Source: VRUE01 sp963703235 | GTDB lineage: Bacteria > Actinomycetota > Thermoleophilia > Solirubrobacterales > 70-9 | DNA: 64,000 bases | Reading direction: 5' to 3' | Assembly: GCA_963703235.1 (NCBI GenBank) | Contig: OY969802.1 | Coordinates: 1,488,001 to 1,552,000 of the forward strand | In this document: positions 40,201 to 47,331 of the stretch, one piece after another | Layout of the letters: each line of letters opens with the position of its first letter | How positions within the stretch are numbered: the first letter of the stretch is position 1 | Notes under the pieces: model-generated | Databases searched by the model: none | Told to the model about the DNA's origin: nothing | The model's input: the letters and a program-made list of their open reading frames with translations, nothing else | Position numbers and translations under genes: made by a program

Positions 40201-41237
40201 CCGCTAGTATTGAACTGCTGAATCCGCTCCTTGTCGCCGACAAAGACTTTGTCGTCGGGAGTGATGGCGATGTAGCTGCCCTGGATAGAAACAAAGCCCG
40301 CGCCCAAAGGAAATCCCCAATCGAACTGACCACTGGCCGCACCGATCGTCCCTCTACCGCAGATATCTCCTTCGGCGACGTGAGCGGAGGTGCAAACGTT
40401 GCCGGGATGACTAGGGCCTTGGTTTACACCGCCGCCGAACGTGAGAAGAAAGTGGCCTTCAGCGTCGAACTTCTGAACGCGACGGTTCAGTAAATCTCCG
40501 ACGTAGATATCACCGTTCGAGTCGACCGCCATACCCTGGGGGCTACTAAACTGGCCAGGTGAGGCGCCTGCTTGCCCGGCTCGACAAACATCGCCGTCGG
40601 CAGGCACGCAAACCTCGAAGTTGGCGCCCTGCTGGATCGCTTTGACGGTCGCGGTCGCGGCGCCACCGCTGAGCGTGGAGTTGGTGACGCCGACTTCAAT
40701 ATCGGTATCCGCCTGAGCGCCGGTGTAGTCGATCGTCCAGGGACCGCCGTCGGGGCCGCTGACGAAAGCTTCAATTGGAGGGTTGAGTCCCTGTAGCGCA
40801 CTCTGCACGACCGCTGCAGAGGCATCGAAGGGAATCGGCGCCGTAACTCTGAAGGGGGCTTCATAGGAGAGTGAAAAGCTTCCTGCGGTGGCGTCTACAC
40901 TCAGTTCCTGGCGCTCGTTTTGAGGTTTGTTGCCCGGACCCGACTGTACGACGCCCCAGCCCCAAGCCTTGACGAACTCCCCCCAGGCGGTGAGCTCGTT
41001 TATGCGCAGGTTTCCGCCGTTCGCAACGTAGAGATTGCCGCTATCGGGATCGACCGCTATCCCACGGGGAAGGCTGCACTGGCCCGCTCCAGTTCCTTGT
41101 TTGCACTTCTCCCACAGCTGTGAGGGAGCGGCCTGGGATGCAGCAGGAAGCGCTGCGGCGAACAGGACGAGAGCAAGCAGAATCTCGAGGATCGAAGCTC
41201 GATTGCTATTGATGGTCGGTCGTGGCGACTTGGTCAT
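37233..41237 (-). CDS. Large secreted NHL/FN3/TolB-propeller protein B1
   Basis: 1334 residues from the ATG at 41237. Signal peptide (ASILEILLALVLFAAALPAA then SQA). NHL blades: GIAVDPDSGNLYVANGGNLR, GMAVDSNGDIYVGDLLNRRV, YIAITPDDKVFVGDKERIQQ, SLAVDPSGNFYVSF, AIATDATGHVYVVDN. Between the first and second blades is an insert absent from B2 (QELSVDATAGSFSLSYEAPF ... WTIDYTGAQADTDIEVGV), a domain type I know from repeat-rich bacterial surface proteins. Then one FN3-like unit, NQAFRVGLSAKLPDCRAYEM, the TolB-like propeller, a Pro-rich CVGDACQSVPALP linker and a basic tail. The 5' third (about 39800-41240) looks lower in GC than B2. First gene of the four-gene operon. Confidence 0.85.
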   Translation of the reverse strand: MTKSPRPTINSNRASILEILLALVLFAAALPAASQAAPSQLWEKCKQGTGAGQCSLPRGIAVDPDSGNLYVANGGNLRINELTAWGEFVKAWGWGVVQSGPGNKPQNERQELSVDATAGSFSLSYEAPFRVTAPIPFDASAAVVQSALQGLNPPIEAFVSGPDGGPWTIDYTGAQADTDIEVGVTNSTLSGGAATATVKAIQQGANFEVCVPADGDVCRAGQAGASPGQFSSPQGMAVDSNGDIYVGDLLNRRVQKFDAEGHFLLTFGGGVNQGPSHPGNVCTSAHVAEGDICGRGTIGAASGQFDWGFPLGAGFVSIQGSYIAITPDDKVFVGDKERIQQFNTSGVYMSQIALPAGERVQSLAVDPSGNFYVSFFDSDFFLLCCSKEGVHKLSPAGATLPAGELAQLQNPRAIATDATGHVYVVDNSDRKALKGVIEAEVLEFDSSGKRVGSGSARDGLNESTGIATSSACGIPGVDIYVSHTNSSKSFVRAYGPPPDPDVCPPPAIPPTIIDTYTLSAASDGAMVRSRIGPNFWPDTRYYVQYGTGKCSEGGCTEEQPTAPGSQLTTKVTDAEIDTAGVFLTGLSPDTTYRYRFVVESSGGGPVFGPEETFHTLPPPQEPNTGCPNQAFRVGLSAKLPDCRAYEMVSPVDKNNGDVATATASFDQASIDGQRMTFSSLTSFADPETAPLVSQYLASRDSAKGWSTHSISPPRDTIHLYPTGGSVNNIQFKAFTQDLCDGWLVQDVDVALTPGAPPGVPNLYRRENCGEPSYELLTTTPPPGFEFEFNDSQYYALPQGFSADGSRSVFVADAALTPNANPQKEIFQLYVAYDGGKLRLVSVLPNGSAATTHSTAGTSYSIYEFREDSIYHAVSADGSRIFWTASDNTNPASAGGHPNNPGSLYLRLNPAEPQSLISEGKCSQPTRACTIVVSEAPARFEGADPDGTKALYSVGENLFEFEVATATSNQIAGGVKGLMGASEDLSRVYFVSTQVLSGEQENGEGDKAQAGKPNIYLYEAEGDAFTFVATIDDKDANNTEISSAPLSPIARMANHRISRVTPDGLHAAFVSLAPLSGYDNTDANSGQPDAEIFHYDAITEELHCVSCNPTGARPSGREYRSGVNGGVGSWAAALLPGWESSLHPSRVLSGDGDRLFYDSFDALVMGDTNGRKDVYQWEAPGSGDCTTESSSYFDENGGCISLISTGQSASDSEFFDATPSGSDVFFATQSSLLPQDPGLVDIYVAKVEGGFPPPPVSPPPCVGDACQSVPALPTDPTPASANFRGAGNLPPARSGRCAKGKRRVVRAGKARCVAKKQRRRSHKRRDNRSNGRAAR

Positions 41238-41294
41238 CGTTGCTCTCTCAATCGCGGTGTGGCGGTTTCGATGCCGTCGGGGTTTGTGAGTGTG

Positions 41295-41308
41295 ATCTCG
41301 GCCGAGAT
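41295..41308. promoter_or_regulatory. 14-bp palindrome upstream of the surface-protein operon
   Basis: ATCTCGGCCGAGAT, 57 nt before the B1 start codon, is a perfect palindrome and a candidate operator for the operon. No regulator can be assigned. Confidence 0.4.
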
Positions 41309-41327
41309 TTGGTGTCGATCTCCGGGT

Positions 41328-41356
41328 CATCCCGGACGGCCCAACCGTCCGGGATG
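41328..41356 (-). terminator. 12-bp stem-loop after the collagen-like gene
   Basis: CATCCCGGACGG (41328-41339) and CCGTCCGGGATG (41345-41356) pair perfectly around a 5-nt loop, 42 nt beyond the collagen-like gene's stop. No U-tract on the minus strand, so termination would be Rho-dependent or partial, allowing read-through into B1. Confidence 0.65.
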
Positions 41357-41397
41357 AATTGACTGCGTAGATGGATGTCGGTGAACCATGTGAATTG

Positions 41398-42207
41398 CTA
41401 GGGCGCCGTTACCGCGAAGGTGCCAAAACCACCGTCTTCTGATTCCGAGCTGGTCAACCTCAAGACGGCACCGGTCGTTCCAGCTCCTTCGTCGATGGAC
41501 GAGGGGACTCGGATTGCTGCAACCGAACCGCTGAGAAGGAAGTTCTGCGTGTACACGCAGAGGAAGCCCGGTTTCGCCTCCGGATTGGCGACGCTTGCCG
41601 TACCGGCGTGTTCTGCGTTTTCGCAGTTCGCCGGGGGCGTGCCTTTTTCCGGCACCGAGATCACATGCGCCGCGTCGAGTGGCGCAGCCAGTGGAACCGG
41701 GAAGGAGATTGGGGCAAATCCTTCTTTGCTTTCGTTTGCGAAGAAGTCGGCCCAGACGCCGGTCTCGGTGGCTTTGGAAGGCAGCGTGCCGCCGCCGCCG
41801 GAACCTGCTTTGCCGTTGCAGACGTAGGCCGGTTCGGGGCTTGCCGATTCGAGTTCGACGCCGCCGGCCGTGCAGGGGCCGCCCACGCCTTCGAACCCGG
41901 TGGTGGTGACGCTGACGCCGTCGGCGCCGTCGCTTCCGTTCGTGCCGTCTTTGCCGTTGGCGCCTGCCGGGCCCTGCGGGCCAGCCGATCCTGCGGTGCC
42001 AGCCGGTCCGGCGGGGCCGGCTGGGCCGGTAGCGCCTTTGGGGCCCCTCGGACCGCGGGGGCCTTTTTTGGCTGCCGAGGCGCTTGCCTTGGAGTTATCC
42101 GAGCTTGAGTTGTTGGCGGCGTAGGCGCCGCCGAACATCGCGAAGACGAGGGCGATCACCGAGATCAAACCGGGGATGCCAAAGCGGTTCCGTAGTGGCG
42201 AGAGCAT
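41398..42207 (-). CDS. Secreted collagen-like protein
   Basis: 269 residues. A hydrophobic signal or anchor (LISVIALVFAMFGGAYA), a Ser/Lys-rich spacer, then 16 uninterrupted Gly-X-Y triplets at about 49-96 (GPRGPRGPKGATGPAGPAG...), and a ~165-residue C-terminal domain with paired Cys (GGPCTAGG, YVCNG, NCENAEHAG, FLCVYTQNF). The triplets should form a collagen-like triple helix with the C-terminal domain as trimeriser or ligand head. An SD-type AAGGAG and a TTGCAT-17-TATCCT promoter precede it. It lies directly upstream of the four-gene surface operon on the same strand. Confidence 0.9.
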   Translation of the reverse strand: MLSPLRNRFGIPGLISVIALVFAMFGGAYAANNSSSDNSKASASAAKKGPRGPRGPKGATGPAGPAGPAGTAGSAGPQGPAGANGKDGTNGSDGADGVSVTTTGFEGVGGPCTAGGVELESASPEPAYVCNGKAGSGGGGTLPSKATETGVWADFFANESKEGFAPISFPVPLAAPLDAAHVISVPEKGTPPANCENAEHAGTASVANPEAKPGFLCVYTQNFLLSGSVAAIRVPSSIDEGAGTTGAVLRLTSSESEDGGFGTFAVTAP

Positions 42208-42282
42208 CGAATCTCTTCTCCTTGTCCCGTATCCCTGAGTTGGGGTGCTTCCGCGGCCACCCTCCCCGGCGCCGCTGGGACG

Positions 42283-42311
42283 AGGATAAAAGAAACGGTT
42301 TACAAATGCAA
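42283..42311 (-). promoter_or_regulatory. Promoter of the collagen-like gene
   Basis: On the minus strand TTGCAT (42311-42306), a 17-nt spacer and TATCCT (42288-42283), with about 75 nt of leader containing AAGGAG before the ATG at 42207. The surrounding DNA is noticeably AT-rich for this window. Confidence 0.6.
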
Positions 42312-42322
42312 GGAGATGTTTT

Positions 42323-43009
42323 TTATGCGAAGGCTTGCGGCTCTGAGCGGGCCAGGCGCTGGGCCTCGTCGCGGCCCAGATAGGGCGCGAGGACGAGCTC
42401 CACGAGATCCGGCAGGAGCTCCGGAAGACGATCGGCGGCGCCGGCGTTGAGGCGGCGGACCATCAGGGTCGCGACGCCGCCGATCAGAGCCTGGTCGCGG
42501 ACTTCGACGTCGTGGCCAGGCGGCTCGGGCTCGGGGCGCAGGGTCTCGGCGAGGAGCTGCATCGCGTCGCGGTAGCGGGCGGCGACCTCTCCTCCCGCGG
42601 CCAGCGGCTCGATCAAATAGAAGCGGGCGACGACTGGATCGCGGGAGAGGACGTCGAGCAGTGCGGCGAGCCTGGCCCGGACGCGGTCGGGCCAGGGCTG
42701 GGAAGCACCGGGCGCCGCCAGGATCGCGTCGCGGACGTAGGCGTCGACCATCGCATAGGCAGCGAGGAAACAGTCCTCCTTGCCGGAGAAGTACTCGTAG
42801 AAAGTGCGGCGAGAGATCTTCGCCGCCGCGACGATGCGGCCGATCGTGGTCGCCTCGTAGCCGTGCTCGGTGACCGCCTCGACGACGCCGTTGAGCAATC
42901 GTTCGCGCTGGTTCTCGGCGACGTAGGTGCGCGGCAGGCCGTGCCGGCCCGGCGGCAGGCGAGCGTCGCCGAGGACCGGCGCTCCTCCCCGTGGCGCCGC
43001 CTCAGCCAT
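42323..43009 (-). CDS. TetR-family regulator 1
   Basis: 228 residues from the ATG at 43009. LPPGRHGLPRTYVAENQRER precedes the HTH LNGVVEAVTEHGYEATTIGR IVAAAKISRRTFYEYFSGKEDCFLAAY. The C-terminal ligand domain is helical and variable. The RLPPGRHGLP lead-in is also present in TetR 4 (44470), pointing to common origin. Its start overlaps the stop of TetR 2 by 8 nt. No target gene beyond the regulators themselves is evident. Confidence 0.92.
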   Translation of the reverse strand: MAEAAPRGGAPVLGDARLPPGRHGLPRTYVAENQRERLLNGVVEAVTEHGYEATTIGRIVAAAKISRRTFYEYFSGKEDCFLAAYAMVDAYVRDAILAAPGASQPWPDRVRARLAALLDVLSRDPVVARFYLIEPLAAGGEVAARYRDAMQLLAETLRPEPEPPGHDVEVRDQALIGGVATLMVRRLNAGAADRLPELLPDLVELVLAPYLGRDEAQRLARSEPQAFA

Positions 43010-43706
43010 CGCTCGCGACCTCGGCCGGAGCCTCGCCGATGCCGTAGGGGGAGAGGGCGATCCCGGCCAGCTTCGGCAGCAGGTCCTCGATCCCACCGGT
43101 CTGCCCCAGCTCCACTCGCTGGCGCAGGAGCCAGGCGATGCCGCCGACCGCAGCCTCCTCGACCGTGTCGGGAAGCCCCCGTGGCGCGGTGTCGAGAAGG
43201 CGGCCCTGGCGCAGCTGGGCGGCCAGCGCGTCGAGCGTCGCTTCGTAGCGGGTGCGCAGGGCAGGGTCCGCGGTCTGCGCCTCGAGCAGGCAGAGCCGCG
43301 CGCGATCCGGTTCGGCGTCGATCGTCTCCAGCAGGACGCGGAAGCCCACGCGGACCCGCTCGGGCCAGCCGACCCCGTCCCCACTCCCGCCACCGGCTTC
43401 CTTTTCGTCGGGCCGATCCAGCGCAGCTTCGCGGAGCGCTGTGCCGGCCTCGAGGACGGCACGGTCGAAGGCGGCGGCAAAGCAGGCTTCCTTGTCCGAG
43501 AAGTGCTCGTAGAAGGTGACCGAGGAGACGCGGGCGGCCTTGACGATCGCTTCGATAGAGGCGCCCGCGCAGCCGCGCTCGCCGATCGACTCCTCCGCCG
43601 CGTCGAGGATCCGTTGGCGCTGGTCGGCAGCGAGGGTGCCGCTGGGCGGGGTCCCTTCCCCCGCTTTCGCCGGCTTGGAGGCGAGTCGCTGCGAGAGGTA
43701 CTGCAT
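43002..43706 (-). CDS. TetR-family regulator 2
   Basis: 234 residues. HTH region: QRQRILDAAEESIGERGCAG ASIEAIVKAARVSSVTFYEHFSDKEACFAAAFDRA. The N-terminal 27 residues are an extra polar arm. It starts 68 nt from the divergent TetR 3 gene; the shared spacer is AT-rich (43725-43765) and its ends carry CATAGG and CCTATG at the two start codons. Confidence 0.92.
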   Translation of the reverse strand: MQYLSQRLASKPAKAGEGTPPSGTLAADQRQRILDAAEESIGERGCAGASIEAIVKAARVSSVTFYEHFSDKEACFAAAFDRAVLEAGTALREAALDRPDEKEAGGGSGDGVGWPERVRVGFRVLLETIDAEPDRARLCLLEAQTADPALRTRYEATLDALAAQLRQGRLLDTAPRGLPDTVEEAAVGGIAWLLRQRVELGQTGGIEDLLPKLAGIALSPYGIGEAPAEVASDG

Positions 43707-43774
43707 AGGTCGAGAGTAGCCGAGATTAAAAAGATTTCATATCTGGCAAAAAAGGAGTAGTTTTTATAAGGCCT

Positions 43775-44473
43775 ATGTCAGCAGATGCCCTCTCAGCACG
43801 ACAGGCGATCGGCTCGAAAGACGGCCCCCTTTCCGATGCCGAGGTGCGCGAGGGAGCGATGGAAGGGGCGCTGATCGCCGCCGGCGAAGTCGGCTACCGG
43901 GAGGCCTCGGTCCGCGCCATCCTCGAGCACAGCGGCGGCCACCGCGCCCAGTTCTACAAGCACTTCGAGAGCAAGGAGGACTGCTTCGCGCAGGCCTACG
44001 CGACCTGGGTCGACCGCGTCTGCGTCGACCTGCTCGAGGCGGCGGCAAGCGTCTCCGGCTGGCAGATGGGAGTGCGGGCGGCGCTGGTCGAGCTGTTCCG
44101 CTTCGTCAGCGGCCGTCCGCAGATCGCGCGGGCGCTCTTCGTCGAGGTCCAGATCGCCGGCGAGCCGGCGCTGTCGCGGCACGAAGCCGCCGTCGAGCGG
44201 GCCGCGGCCGCGCTCGACTCCGCCCGCTCGCAGCTCGAGCCCGACCAAGAGCCGCCGGAGGCGACCGGCGTCTTCGTCGTCGGCGGCATCGAGTCGTGCG
44301 TCTGCGAAGTGCTGAGCGCCGGCGACCCGGCGCGGATCTGGGACGCGCTACCGGAGCTGATGCACCTCGCGGTCGGCTCCTACTTCGACCGGGAGGCGGC
44401 GGAGGTGGCCTTCGAGGAGGCGAGCATCGTGCTGGCCCGGGACCGGGACGAGCTGACCGGGGAGGCGCGATGA
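43775..44473 (+). CDS. TetR-family regulator 3
   Basis: 232 residues. HTH: MEGALIAAGEVGYREASVRA ILEHSGGHRAQFYKHFESKEDCFAQAYATWVDRV. The helix-2/3 sequence HSGGHRAQFYKHF departs from the usual ...S..T/LYYHF only slightly. Stop overlaps the ATG of TetR 4 (ATGA), so the pair is translationally coupled. Confidence 0.9.
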   Translation: MSADALSARQAIGSKDGPLSDAEVREGAMEGALIAAGEVGYREASVRAILEHSGGHRAQFYKHFESKEDCFAQAYATWVDRVCVDLLEAAASVSGWQMGVRAALVELFRFVSGRPQIARALFVEVQIAGEPALSRHEAAVERAAAALDSARSQLEPDQEPPEATGVFVVGGIESCVCEVLSAGDPARIWDALPELMHLAVGSYFDREAAEVAFEEASIVLARDRDELTGEAR

Positions 44474-45135
44474 CGCGGCTGCGGCTCGTCGCCAGCACGC
44501 CGGGGGCCGGCACCGCCGAGCTGGACACGATGGCGCCGGTGCGGCTGCCCCCGGGCCGGCACGGGCTGCCGGCCGATCTGGTGAGGACGCACCAGCGACA
44601 GCGGCTGCTCGAAGCCGCGGCCGCGGCGCTCGTCGAGCAGGGCTACGGCCGGCTCACCGCGGCCCGCGTCACCGAGCTGGCCGGCGTCTCCAGCCGCACC
44701 TTCTACCAACACTTCGAGGACCTCTGGGCCTGCCTGCTGGCGGCGTATGAAACAGAGGCCGCCCTCCTCTGCGCCCGGATCGAGGATGGCTGCAATGCGC
44801 TCGCCGAGCAGGACCGGACCGGCCGCGGCCGGTCCGGCATCGGCGCCGCGATCGACTTCCTCGCCAGCGAGCCAACCGTCGCTCGCCTGCTCAGCGCCGA
44901 GCCTCCGCCCCAGATCGTGCCCCTCGCCGCCGCCCGGCGCGACCTCGTCGACCGCCTCGGCACGATGCTGCGGGACGTCCTCGAGCCCGACGGCGTAACC
45001 CCGCTGCCGGGGCTCGAGCGCCGCCTGGTCGGCGCGGCGATGGCGCTCGTCTCGGCGCGTGCCGCGACGGGCGACCCACAGCGGCTGCGGGAGCTGGAGC
45101 CGGAGCTGAGCGAACTGCTGCTGGCGCCGCTATAG
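44470..45135 (+). CDS. TetR-family regulator 4
   Basis: 221 residues from ATG 44470. VRLPPGRHGLPADLVRTHQR leads into LLEAAAAALVEQGYGRLTAA RVTELAGVSSRTFYQHFEDLWACLLAAYETE. It resembles TetR 1 in the lead-in and in the C-terminal ELSELLLAPL (compare ELVLAPYLG in TetR 1), which suggests the cluster arose by duplication followed by inversion. Confidence 0.9.
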   Translation: MTRLRLVASTPGAGTAELDTMAPVRLPPGRHGLPADLVRTHQRQRLLEAAAAALVEQGYGRLTAARVTELAGVSSRTFYQHFEDLWACLLAAYETEAALLCARIEDGCNALAEQDRTGRGRSGIGAAIDFLASEPTVARLLSAEPPPQIVPLAAARRDLVDRLGTMLRDVLEPDGVTPLPGLERRLVGAAMALVSARAATGDPQRLRELEPELSELLLAPL

Positions 45136-45141
45136 CGGCGC

Positions 45142-45393
45142 TCAGGCCTGCGTCACGATCACGCCGATCAAGGCGGCGATGATGCCGAAGTTGCCCAAAA
45201 GCACCGTGCGCTGCAGCCCGTCGAACTTGGAGCTCATGTCCTTCCGCAGTTCCCGCAGGTCGGCGTCGACACGGTCGAAACCGTCTTTCATCCGGAGCTC
45301 CACATCATCGAAGCGTCTGTCGACGGCATCGAAGCGCTGGTCGACATGCTTGGCGAAGTCGTCCATCCGCTCGTCGGTCCAGCTCTCTCTCAT
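45142..45393 (-). CDS. Small tail-anchored coiled-coil protein
   Basis: About 83 residues (start uncertain; ATG at 45393 or 45432). Heptad-like DFAKHVDQRFDAVDRRFDDV, ELRMKDGFDRVDADLRELRKDM is a coiled coil, followed by a C-terminal membrane helix (VLLGNFGIIAALIGVIV). Such short proteins resemble XhlA-like or DUF1640-like tail-anchored coiled coils. Function unknown. It is convergent with TetR 4 (6 nt between stops) and ends just outside the mobile element. Confidence 0.7.
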   Translation of the reverse strand: MRESWTDERMDDFAKHVDQRFDAVDRRFDDVELRMKDGFDRVDADLRELRKDMSSKFDGLQRTVLLGNFGIIAALIGVIVTQA

Positions 45394-45472
45394 CCGGTAC
45401 ATGATGACAGCATCGTAGACAGAACGCTTCATGCGAGTGGCGCACCGAACGTAACTTTTCTGAAACATCTAA

Positions 45473-45509
45473 GTGATGAAAGTCACGCATATCCCTTCTC
45501 TGTAGAAGC
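45473..45509. repeat. Left end of the mobile element (direct plus inverted repeat)
   Basis: 17-nt direct repeat followed by the 20-nt inverted terminal repeat. The stop codon of the hypothetical gene on the minus strand lies within the direct repeat. Confidence 0.85.
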
Positions 45510-46322
45510 CTCGGAGCGCGGTGCCTCGTCGGGCAGCGTCTGGAGCATCAATAAGGCGCTCTGGGCATGAACGACCAGCATTGCGATCTGGGCGGTGGAA
45601 AGAGCGACGGGACCACCGCCGAACGCTACGAGCGCGGAAGGCTCGCCTTCCACCTTCACTTGGGTGTGCGGTGGGCCGAGTCCGCTCCTAAAGCTGATCT
45701 TTGCGATCTCTGCGCCGTCTTTTACCGGGTTGGAGAGGGGAAGCCATTCCGTCTCGGGGAGGATCGGTACCAAGTCCTCGGTGTAGACGGAGCCGGGACG
45801 GAACCTGATCTCGGAGAGGTCGAGGCGAGCGACCCCGTTGTGACTGACTCGGTGCTTATCGATGTTCCAGAACTGGTCAAGGTCTCGAAGGGCCTGCGCG
45901 GGGTCTCCTCCTTCATGCGTCTGCAGCTTCTGCAGGACTGCCTTGGCGTCATCCGTGATGAACGGCATGACGGAGTGCCCTGGGAGACGCTTCCTGCTCC
46001 AGACAGGCGGGAAAGAGATGTCCTTGGCGACGTGGGGCTTCCAGAGCCAATCGACGTCGTTGGAGCGACAGGCGACCGACCACATAGCCTGGTCCAACGC
46101 AGAGCGCGCTGCGTGGATGACACTTCCGACCAACGGCCCCAAGTAGGGAGGGAAGACCTCCTCACGGACGCGAAAGCGCATGACGTGGCATCGGCTGTCC
46201 GGATCGAAGTCATCGGCGATGTAAAACGGCTCCGATTCGTTGATTCGCAGGCACTCATCATCGAGACGTTTCAGTTGACTGAACGCCCACTTGATCGTTG
46301 CGTGCGGTCCCGTTAGCTCCAT
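45483..46322 (-). CDS. Hypothetical passenger protein of the mobile element
   Basis: 279 residues from ATG 46322 (MELTGPHATIKWAFSQLKRL). No signal peptide or membrane segment. Conserved-looking parts: PPYLGPLVGSVIHAARSALD, QALRDLDQFWNIDKHRVSHN and a C-terminal helix. The order of an all-helical 'H..R.ALD' segment and 'W..DKHR' resembles a widespread family of unknown function often found on mobile DNA; I cannot name it. The C-terminus STEKGYA and its stop are encoded by the element's left end. TACGCT 6 nt before the ATG fits a leaderless start, divergent from the transposase. Confidence 0.7.
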   Translation of the reverse strand: MELTGPHATIKWAFSQLKRLDDECLRINESEPFYIADDFDPDSRCHVMRFRVREEVFPPYLGPLVGSVIHAARSALDQAMWSVACRSNDVDWLWKPHVAKDISFPPVWSRKRLPGHSVMPFITDDAKAVLQKLQTHEGGDPAQALRDLDQFWNIDKHRVSHNGVARLDLSEIRFRPGSVYTEDLVPILPETEWLPLSNPVKDGAEIAKISFRSGLGPPHTQVKVEGEPSALVAFGGGPVALSTAQIAMLVVHAQSALLMLQTLPDEAPRSEASTEKGYA

Positions 46323-46343
46323 ACCGCAAGCGTATCTGATAGG

Positions 46344-46383
46344 TGTCAAGGGACTTGACAAACGCGGTTCTGTCAAGTAGCTT
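46344..46383 (+). promoter_or_regulatory. Transposase promoter with embedded TGTCAAG operator
   Basis: TGTCAAG-GGA-CTTGACA (46344-46360) is an inverted repeat whose right half contains the -35 TTGACA (46355-46360). After 17 nt comes TAGCTT (46378-46383), 6 nt before the transposase ATG. A third TGTCAAG (46371-46377) lies in the spacer. A repressor at these sites would block transposase expression; the element's own XRE protein is the obvious candidate. Confidence 0.75.
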
Positions 46384-46389
46384 TACACC

Positions 46390-47331
46390 ATGCCACCGGC
46401 CAACCGCCACGAACCGCGTCGGGCCAAGTCTTCGGAATCCGACTACTCCGTCACCGAGTTTCTGCGGGACTTCCCCGACGACGCAGCGTGCCTAGAGCAT
46501 CTGTGGCGAACCCGCTACTCGCCTGACGGCGAACATGCGCATTGCCCGCGCTGCGAGTGCCGCCGGGTCTTCAAACGCTACGCGACCAAGCAACAGCGCC
46601 AGTCTTGGACCTGCACTGGCTGCGGCCTGCACGTCCATCCCACGGCCGGGACGATCTTCCATCGATCCTCGACCTCGCTGCGGCTGTGGTTCCACGCGAT
46701 GTATCTGATGACGAGCACTCGATGTGGAATTTCTGCCAAGCAGCTAGAGCGCGAGCTGGGCGTCCACTACAAGACCGCCTGGCGCATGTTCAACAAGATC
46801 CGCAACGAGCTGATGAAGGACGACCCCTGGCCGCTGAAAGGCGACGTCGAGATCGACGAGACCGGCGTACACGGTCGCCCTCGCGGTCCCCGGATGACGA
46901 AAAAGGAAGCCGCCCACTGGCGCGAGCGCCAGGTCTCGGTGCTGGGCATGGTCGAACGCGGTGGGCGGGTCAAGCTGCGCGTGATCACATCGCGCCGGGG
47001 CGAGCCGTTAAGTGGAGCGGTGCGGGCCAACGTCAACCCGAACTCGATCATCTTCACCGACGACTGGATGGCCTACAAGCCACTGGCCCGCGAGTACGCC
47101 GGCCATAGCGTGATCAACCATTCGGAGGGCGTCTACGTCCACGGCGACATCCATACGAACACGATCGAGGGCTTCTTCGGCAACCTGAAGACCGGGATGC
47201 GCGGCACCTACAAGAAGGTCTCCCGCAAATGGCTTCAGTCCTACCTGGACGAGTACGCCTGGCGCTACAACCAGCGCAACCGCAACGGGCGCTCCATGTT
47301 CCACCTGCTGGTCGAGGAGGCGGCGAAATGA
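46390..47331 (+). CDS. IS1595-family transposase
   Basis: 313 residues. An N-terminal zinc ribbon (HCPRCECRRVFKRY ... WTCTGCGLHVHPTAGTIFH) with four Cys, an HTH-like segment (ISAKQLERELGVHYKTAWRM), then the ISXO2-like catalytic domain: VEIDETGVHG (first Asp), IIFTDDWMAY (second Asp) and NTIEGFFGNLKTGMRGTYKKV (the later N/E position), ending YLDEYAWRYNQRNRN. Length and order match IS1595 transposases and no break is seen, so it may be active. Leaderless promoter at 46355-46383. The next gene overlaps its stop (ATGA). Confidence 0.93.
   Translation: MPPANRHEPRRAKSSESDYSVTEFLRDFPDDAACLEHLWRTRYSPDGEHAHCPRCECRRVFKRYATKQQRQSWTCTGCGLHVHPTAGTIFHRSSTSLRLWFHAMYLMTSTRCGISAKQLERELGVHYKTAWRMFNKIRNELMKDDPWPLKGDVEIDETGVHGRPRGPRMTKKEAAHWRERQVSVLGMVERGGRVKLRVITSRRGEPLSGAVRANVNPNSIIFTDDWMAYKPLAREYAGHSVINHSEGVYVHGDIHTNTIEGFFGNLKTGMRGTYKKVSRKWLQSYLDEYAWRYNQRNRNGRSMFHLLVEEAAK

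Noticed and set aside
41900..42070. Repetitive stretch that might be a tandem-repeat or CRISPR-like array
   Set aside because: The periodicity is 9 nt (Gly-X-Y codons) within the collagen-like gene; no spacers.
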